A DNA stretch of 33,150 nucleotides from Frankiaceae bacterium (GTDB taxonomy: Bacteria; Actinomycetota; Actinomycetes; Mycobacteriales; SCTD01): NCBI GenBank assembly GCA_947479995.1, contig CANKBT010000003.1, positions 1 through 33,150 on the forward strand, read 5' to 3'. The position numbers and the translations under genes were made by a program. Below the pieces are notes generated by a model, which was not told the DNA's origin, made no database searches, and worked only from the letters and a program-made list of their open reading frames with translations. Below are positions 29,702 to 33,150 of this stretch, piece by piece. Numbering within the stretch: position 1 is the stretch's first letter; every line of letters begins with the position of its first letter.

Positions 29702-31239
29702 TGCCCGTCGACATCGAGTCCGTGCCGGTCGCGTACTCCGCGATCCTGCCGATGCTGCTCGTCCTCGGCGCCGCCGCCGTCGGCGTGCTCGTCGAGGCCT
29801 TCGTGCCGGCCGCGCGCCGCCGCGTCGCGCAGGTCGTCGTCGCCCTCGCCGGCCTCGTCGGCGGCCTGGTCGCCGTCGTCGCGCTCGCGGGCGAGCCCGA
29901 CCGGCTGGTCGTCGGCGACGCCATCGCGATCGACGGCCCGACGCTGTTCCTGCAGGGCACGCTGTGCCTGCTCGGCATCGGTGCGGTGCTGCTGCTGTCC
30001 GAGAGCAGCCTCGACAGCTCCGGCGGCGACATCGTCAGCAGCGCCGCGGCCCTGCCCGGCACCCGCGAGGACCTCCGGCTCGCCGAGAGCCAGGGCGTGC
30101 AGACCGAGGTCTACCCGCTCGCGATGTTCGCCCTCGGCGGCATGCTGCTGTTCCCGGCGTCGAACAACCTCATCCTCATGTTCATCGCCCTCGAGGTGCT
30201 GTCGCTGCCGCTGTACCTCATGGCCGGGCTCGCCCGCCGCCGCCGCCTGCTGTCGCAGGAGGCCGCCGTGAAGTACTTCCTGCTCGGCGCGTTCTCCTCG
30301 GCCTTCTTCCTCTACGGCGTCGCGCTGCTCTACGGCTACGCCGGCACGGTCGACCTCGGCGGGGTGCGCGAGGCCACGCTGCTCGCGCAGGACGACGACC
30401 TGCTGCTCTACCTGGGCCTGGCGATGCTGGCCGTCGGGCTGCTGTTCAAGGTCGGCGCGGTGCCCTTCCAGGCCTGGACGCCCGACGTCTACCAGGGCTC
30501 GCCGACCGCCGTCACCGCCCTCATGGCGTCGGCCACCAAGGTCGCCGGCTTCGGCGCGCTGCTGCGCGTGCTCTACGTCGGCGTCGCCGAGGTGCGCTGG
30601 GACTGGCGCCCGGCGCTGTGGGCCGTCGCCATCCTCACGATGGTCGCCGGCGCGCTGCTGGCCGTGACGCAGACCGACGTGAAGCGCATGCTCGCCTACT
30701 CCTCGGTGGCGCACACCGGCTTCCTGCTCGTCGGCGTCGTCACCCTCGACACCGACGGCCTGGCGGGCACGCTGTTCTACCTGCTCACCTACGGCTTCAC
30801 GACGATCGCCGCCTTCGCGGTCGTGACGATGGTGCGCGACAGCGCCGGCGAGGCGACGCACCTGTCGTCGTGGGCCGGGCTCGGGCGGCGCAGCCCGCTG
30901 CTGGCCGGCACCTTCGCGCTGCTGCTGTTCGCGCTCGCCGGCATCCCGCTCACGAGCGGCTTCACCGCCAAGTTCGCGGTGTTCCAGCCGGCCCTGGACG
31001 ACGCGCTGCCGCTCGTCGTGGTCGGCGTCGTCGCCAGCGCCGTCACGGCGTTCTTCTACGCCCGCGTCGTGGTGCTCATGTTCTTCACCGACCCGGCGCC
31101 CGACGGCCCGTCGGTGGCGGTGCCGAGCGGCTTCACCACCGCCGCGATCGCGCTCGGCGCGGCCGTGACGGTCGTCGCGGGCGTCGTGCCGCAGCCGCTG
31201 CTCGACCTCGCGCAGTCGGCCGCCCTGTTCACCCGGTGA
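29701..31239 (+). CDS. nuoN: NuoN, NADH-quinone oxidoreductase subunit N
   Basis: This is the third antiporter-like subunit, 512 residues. Landmarks are GGMLLFPASNNLILMFIALEVLSLPLYLM (read in parts) with the TM5 Glu, EAAVKYFLLGAFSSAFFLYG, FKVGAVPFQAWTPDVYQGSP with the TM7 Lys, and TDVKRMLAYSSVAHTGFLLVG. A hydrophilic stretch at about 100-137 lies between early helices; a similar insertion occurs in other actinobacterial NuoN. The GTG overlaps the nuoM stop by one base (TAGTG). It is the last gene of the nuo operon, 58 bp before the polyprenyl synthase gene. Confidence 0.94.
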   Translation: MPVDIESVPVAYSAILPMLLVLGAAAVGVLVEAFVPAARRRVAQVVVALAGLVGGLVAVVALAGEPDRLVVGDAIAIDGPTLFLQGTLCLLGIGAVLLLSESSLDSSGGDIVSSAAALPGTREDLRLAESQGVQTEVYPLAMFALGGMLLFPASNNLILMFIALEVLSLPLYLMAGLARRRRLLSQEAAVKYFLLGAFSSAFFLYGVALLYGYAGTVDLGGVREATLLAQDDDLLLYLGLAMLAVGLLFKVGAVPFQAWTPDVYQGSPTAVTALMASATKVAGFGALLRVLYVGVAEVRWDWRPALWAVAILTMVAGALLAVTQTDVKRMLAYSSVAHTGFLLVGVVTLDTDGLAGTLFYLLTYGFTTIAAFAVVTMVRDSAGEATHLSSWAGLGRRSPLLAGTFALLLFALAGIPLTSGFTAKFAVFQPALDDALPLVVVGVVASAVTAFFYARVVVLMFFTDPAPDGPSVAVPSGFTTAAIALGAAVTVVAGVVPQPLLDLAQSAALFTR

Positions 31240-31285
31240 CCCCCGCCGGCCGGGCTCCCGTGGGGCCGGGCCGGGCCCGCGCCAC

Positions 31286-31297
31286 TACAGTCTGGGC
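31286..31297 (+). promoter_or_regulatory. Leaderless-type -10 before the polyprenyl synthase gene
   Basis: TACAGT (31286-31291) matches TAnnnT and ends 6 nt before the GTG at 31298, exactly as TACTCT does before menB. No Shine-Dalgarno is present. The rest of the 58-bp gap after nuoN is GC-rich with several GGCC/GGGCC stretches that could fold, but no clear terminator. Confidence 0.5.
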
Positions 31298-32320
31298 GTG
31301 ACCCTCCCCGCCGCCTCGACCCGCCCCGCGTCCCTCGGCGAGGCCTTCGAGGCGACCGACCCGGCGCTGTCGGCGGCCCTGCGCGAGGGCCTGGTCCGGG
31401 TCGAGGAGCGGCTGCACGAGGTCGCCGACGCCGGCCACCCGCTGCTGCGCCAGGCCTCCCGCCACCTCGTCGACGCCGGCGGCAAGCGCTTCCGCCCGCT
31501 GCTCGCGCTGCTCGCCGGCCAGCTCGGCGACGGCGCCGCCCCCGAGGTGGTCGAGGCGGCCGTGGTCGTCGAGCTGACCCACCTCGCGACCCTCTACCAC
31601 GACGACGTGCAGGACGAGGCCGACGTGCGCCGGGGCGCCGAGAGCGCCAACGCCCACTGGACCAACACCGTCGCCATCCTCACCGGCGACTACCTGTTCG
31701 CCCGCGCGTCCGACCTCGTCGCCGACCTCGGCCCCGACGCCGTGCGCATCCAGGCCCGCACCTTCGCCCGCCTCGTCGAGGGGCAGATCAGCGAGACGGC
31801 CGGGCCCGCCGACGGCGAGGACGCCGTCGCGCACCACCTGCAGGTCGTCGCCGACAAGACCGGCTCGCTCATCGCCACCAGCGCCCGCCTCGGCGCCCTG
31901 CTGTCCGGCGCGCCGGCGGCCAGCGTCGACGCCGTCACCCGCTACGCCGAGGTCGTCGGCATCGCCTTCCAGCTCTCCGACGACCTCATCGACGTGCTCA
32001 GCGAGACGGGGGAGTCGGGCAAGACGCCCGGCACCGACCTGCGCGAGGGCGTCCGCACGCTGCCGGCGCTCGAGGCCCTCGCCGGCACCGACCCCGCCGA
32101 GGCGCGCCTGCGCGAGCTGGTCGCCCGGCCGCTGCCCGACGACGCCGAGCACGCCGAGGCGCTCGCCCTGCTGCGCGGCTCGGCCGCCGTCGGCGCCGCC
32201 CGCGACCGCCTCACCGCCGCGCTGGACGACGCCCGCGCCATCGCCCGCGAGCTGCCGGCCGGCCCCGTCCCCGACGCCCTGCTCGGCCTCGCCGACTTCG
32301 TGCAGGCCCGCACCGGCTGA
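31298..32320 (+). CDS. Long-chain trans-polyprenyl diphosphate synthase
   Basis: This enzyme condenses isopentenyl diphosphate units into the isoprenoid chain, here probably the menaquinone tail used by MenA. The 340-residue product has GGKRFRP (61-67), the first Asp-rich motif DDVQD (102-106) inside LYHDDVQDEADVRRG, ADKTGSL (186-192) and the second motif DDLID (228-232) in GIAFQLSDDLIDVLSETG. Residue 97, five before the first Asp-rich motif, is Ala rather than a bulky aromatic, which favours long products. Exact chain length cannot be fixed. The product is hepS/grcC/ispB-like; I give no symbol because the product is unsettled. Its position right after nuoN is common in actinobacteria. Confidence 0.92.
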   Translation: MTLPAASTRPASLGEAFEATDPALSAALREGLVRVEERLHEVADAGHPLLRQASRHLVDAGGKRFRPLLALLAGQLGDGAAPEVVEAAVVVELTHLATLYHDDVQDEADVRRGAESANAHWTNTVAILTGDYLFARASDLVADLGPDAVRIQARTFARLVEGQISETAGPADGEDAVAHHLQVVADKTGSLIATSARLGALLSGAPAASVDAVTRYAEVVGIAFQLSDDLIDVLSETGESGKTPGTDLREGVRTLPALEALAGTDPAEARLRELVARPLPDDAEHAEALALLRGSAAVGAARDRLTAALDDARAIARELPAGPVPDALLGLADFVQARTG

Positions 32321-32322
32321 CC

Positions 32323-32340
32323 GCTGGCCCCTCGGCCAGC
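32323..32340 (+). terminator. Hairpin after the polyprenyl synthase gene, possible terminator
   Basis: GCTGGCC (32323-32329) and GGCCAGC (32334-32340) form a 7-bp stem with a CCTC loop, starting 2 nt after the stop codon. The following CTCCCTTCG is pyrimidine-rich but not a T-run. It is the most plausible transcription end for the nuo/polyprenyl region. Confidence 0.5.
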
Positions 32341-32363
32341 CTCCCTTCGCCCGCTCCCGCCTT

Positions 32364-32408
32364 GCGTCTGCCCGACGCGTCCGGGGAGCCCCCGCCTGCA
32401 GCAGACAT
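32364..32408 (+). repeat. 45-bp dyad element, copy 1
   Basis: The copy begins GCGTCTGC and ends GCAGACAT; its right end has lost the last two pairing bases seen in copies 2 and 4. The interior includes GACGCGTC and a CGGGG/CCCCG mini-stem. It belongs to a four-copy same-direction array between the polyprenyl synthase and GNAT genes. Confidence 0.85.
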
Positions 32409-32469
32409 AACGGCCGCGGGGCGCAGGCCGCCGGCCGCGGGCGCGTAGCCGTGAGGCGGCAACTCCCCT

Positions 32470-32514
32470 GCGTCTGCCCGACGCGTCCGGAGAGCCCCCG
32501 CCTGCAGCAGACGC
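32470..32514 (+). repeat. 45-bp dyad element, copy 2
   Basis: Ends are GCGTCTGC and GCAGACGC, a perfect inverted pair; with one flanking base each side the outer stem is 9 bp. The interior matches copy 1 except at one G-to-A change. Confidence 0.88.
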
Positions 32515-32565
32515 ATCGACCGCGGGGCGCAGGCGCCGTGGCCACGAGGCGGCGTGACCAGCCCT

Positions 32566-32610
32566 ACGTCTGCCCGACGCGTCCGGAGAGTCCCCGCCTG
32601 CAGCAGACGC
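32566..32610 (+). repeat. 45-bp dyad element, copy 3
   Basis: The first base is A rather than G, leaving a 7-bp outer stem (CGTCTGC/GCAGACG). A C-to-T change in the interior allows GGA to pair with TCC across the interior G-to-A shared with copy 2. Confidence 0.86.
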
Positions 32611-32640
32611 GACGGTCAAGGGGCGGCGTCTGCTGCCCTT

Positions 32641-32685
32641 GCGTCTGCCCGAAGCGTCCGGGGCGCCCCCGCCTGCGGCAGACGC
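32641..32685 (+). repeat. 45-bp dyad element, copy 4
   Basis: This is the strongest hairpin of the set: TTGCGTCTGCC (32639-32649) pairs perfectly with GGCAGACGCAA (32677-32687), an 11-bp stem. The interior GGGGCGCCCC is itself palindromic. It ends 67 nt before the GNAT start codon. Confidence 0.88.
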
Positions 32686-32752
32686 AACGGGGCGGCGAGG
32701 CCGGCGGACGCCGCGGCCGTGAGGCGGCCGCTGCCGCGGGTAGGCAGTCGGC

Positions 32753-33028
32753 GTGAGCGACGTGCGGTACGTGCCCGAGCGGTCCCGGTTCGAGCTCGAC
32801 TGCCCGGGCGGCCCCGCCGTCCTCACGTACGTGCGCGCCGGCGACCGCGTCGTCATGGACCACACGCTCGTGCCGCCCGCGAGCGGCGGCAGCGGCGTCG
32901 GCAGCGCGCTGGTGCGCGCCGGCCTCACCTGGGCGGCTCAGCACGACCTCGTCGTCGTCCCGCAGTGCTGGTTCGTGCGCGGCTGGCTCGACCGGCACCC
33001 CGGCGAGCTCGCGGTGCGCGTCGCCTGA
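32753..33028 (+). CDS. Small GNAT-like protein (GCN5-related N-acetyltransferase, short type)
   Basis: The 91-residue product matches the short single-domain GNAT-like family (YjdJ-like, Acetyltransf_CG type). Its pattern is a first beta hairpin with FELDCPGGPAVLTYVR, then MDHTLVPPASGGSGVGSALV (35-54, the acetyl-CoA loop and following helix) and VVPQCWFVRGWLDRHPGE (68-85). The usual R/Q-x-x-G-x-G/A loop is replaced by GGSGVG. The substrate is unknown. GTG 32753 follows TAGGCA by 6 nt, again suggesting a leaderless start. It converges on the yajQ-family gene, with 19 bp between stop codons. Confidence 0.8.
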   Translation: MSDVRYVPERSRFELDCPGGPAVLTYVRAGDRVVMDHTLVPPASGGSGVGSALVRAGLTWAAQHDLVVVPQCWFVRGWLDRHPGELAVRVA

Positions 33029-33031
33029 CGA

Positions 33032-33047
33032 CGCCGAGCGATCGGCG
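33032..33047. terminator. Bidirectional hairpin between convergent genes
   Basis: CGCCGA (33032-33037) and TCGGCG (33042-33047) form a 6-bp stem with a GCGA loop (a GNRA tetraloop on the plus strand), filling the 19 bp between two convergent stop codons. No U-tract is present on either side. Position supports a shared terminator. Confidence 0.5.
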
Positions 33048-33150
33048 CTAGCGGTAGTTGGTGAACTGCAGCGCGAAGTCGAAGTCCTTGGCCTTGAGCA
33101 GGGCGATGACCGCCTGCAGGTCGTCCTTCTTCTTGGCGCTCACCCGCAGC
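33048..33150 (-). CDS. YajQ-family nucleotide-binding protein (C-terminal 33 residues; rest outside window)
   Basis: Read leftwards from the right edge, the frame gives [20 protein letters not shown] followed by [13 protein letters not shown] and TAG. This is the highly conserved C-terminus of YajQ/UPF0234 proteins, small two-domain proteins some of which bind cyclic di-GMP. Only the end is visible, so function and start cannot be assessed. It is convergent with the GNAT-like gene. Confidence 0.85.
   Translation of the reverse strand, partial: LRVSAKKKDDLQAVIALLKAKDFDFALQFTNYR

Larger units (their letters stand above)
32321..32752. other. 432-bp non-coding interval with dyad-repeat array
   Basis: No gene is called here. 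The interval holds a terminator-like hairpin (32323-32340), then four 45-bp dyad elements whose starts are spaced 106, 96 and 75 bp. The spacers between copies are also related, sharing CGCGGGGCGCAGGC and GTGAGGCGGC-like segments, so the array seems to have grown by duplication of a unit of about 100 bp followed by divergence. Minus-strand frames through the repeats (translating to SAAGGGSPDASGRR-like strings) change frame between copies and are not considered genes. A -10-like TAGGCA (32741-32746) lies at the right end. Confidence 0.75.

Noticed and set aside
32364-32685. Integron attC sites or a CRISPR array
   Set aside because: The dyad ends lack the AAC/GTT core of attC. Only four 45-bp copies with related, unequal spacers are present, and no integrase or cas gene is in view.
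31942-32928. Minus-strand frame through the dyad array giving repeated SAAGGGSPDASGRR-like peptide
   Set aside because: Copy 1 falls in a different frame from copies 2-4 (106-bp step), there is no ribosome site, and it overlaps the polyprenyl synthase and GNAT genes antisense. The repeat is better explained as a DNA or RNA element.

Overview
The window is chromosomal DNA from a very GC-rich actinobacterium. Evidence for this is the extreme G/C at third codon positions, GTG as the commonest start codon, chains of genes joined by 1-8 nt overlaps, and typically actinobacterial gene families (short MenE, MenJ-type reductase, extended Nuo subunits). I cannot name the genus from sequence alone. No tRNA, rRNA, CRISPR array, transposase or phage gene was seen. 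The content is mostly core metabolism, with two less ordinary stretches: 4.8-7.3 kb and 32.3-32.7 kb.

Region 1 (1-4799) is a menaquinone head-group locus. menC and menD (minus strand; menD runs off the left edge) diverge across 22 bp from menB-menE-menA (plus strand). Together they cover most steps from isochorismate to demethylmenaquinone.

Region 2 (4796-7084, minus strand) is a small three-gene cassette. It starts with a 74-residue, Asp-rich peptide built from a 27-residue tandem duplication. Then come a perfect 13-bp hairpin, a JmjC/cupin oxygenase of the ribosomal-oxygenase type, and a sucrase/ferredoxin-like thioredoxin-fold protein. The layout (short repetitive peptide, hairpin, oxygenase, redox protein) resembles that of a post-translationally modified peptide system. 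It is the best candidate here for something undescribed, but that function is inference. A 247-bp divergent region with an 11-bp-period tandem repeat separates it from Region 3.

Region 3 (7332-13052, plus) is a complete oligopeptide/dipeptide ABC importer: lipoprotein, two permeases and two ATPases, the last four genes overlapping or nearly so.

Region 4 (13096-32320, plus) returns to respiration. menG (methyltransferase) and a menJ-like reductase lead into a complete 14-gene NADH dehydrogenase operon, nuoA to nuoN. A long-chain polyprenyl diphosphate synthase follows, which probably makes the menaquinone side chain. The window therefore encodes making the quinone head, its tail, its methylation and tail saturation, and the complex I that reduces it. 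Within nuo nearly every junction overlaps. The two exceptions (nuoA/nuoB and nuoK/nuoL) each contain a tiny ORF whose ends overlap one or both flanking genes.

Region 5 (32321-33150) holds a 432-bp non-coding stretch with four same-direction copies of a 45-bp dyad element, a small GNAT-like protein gene, and the 3' end of a convergent yajQ-family gene. Several transcription units (menB, menG, polyprenyl synthase, GNAT) start at a GTG exactly 6 nt after a -10-like hexamer, as expected for leaderless transcripts.
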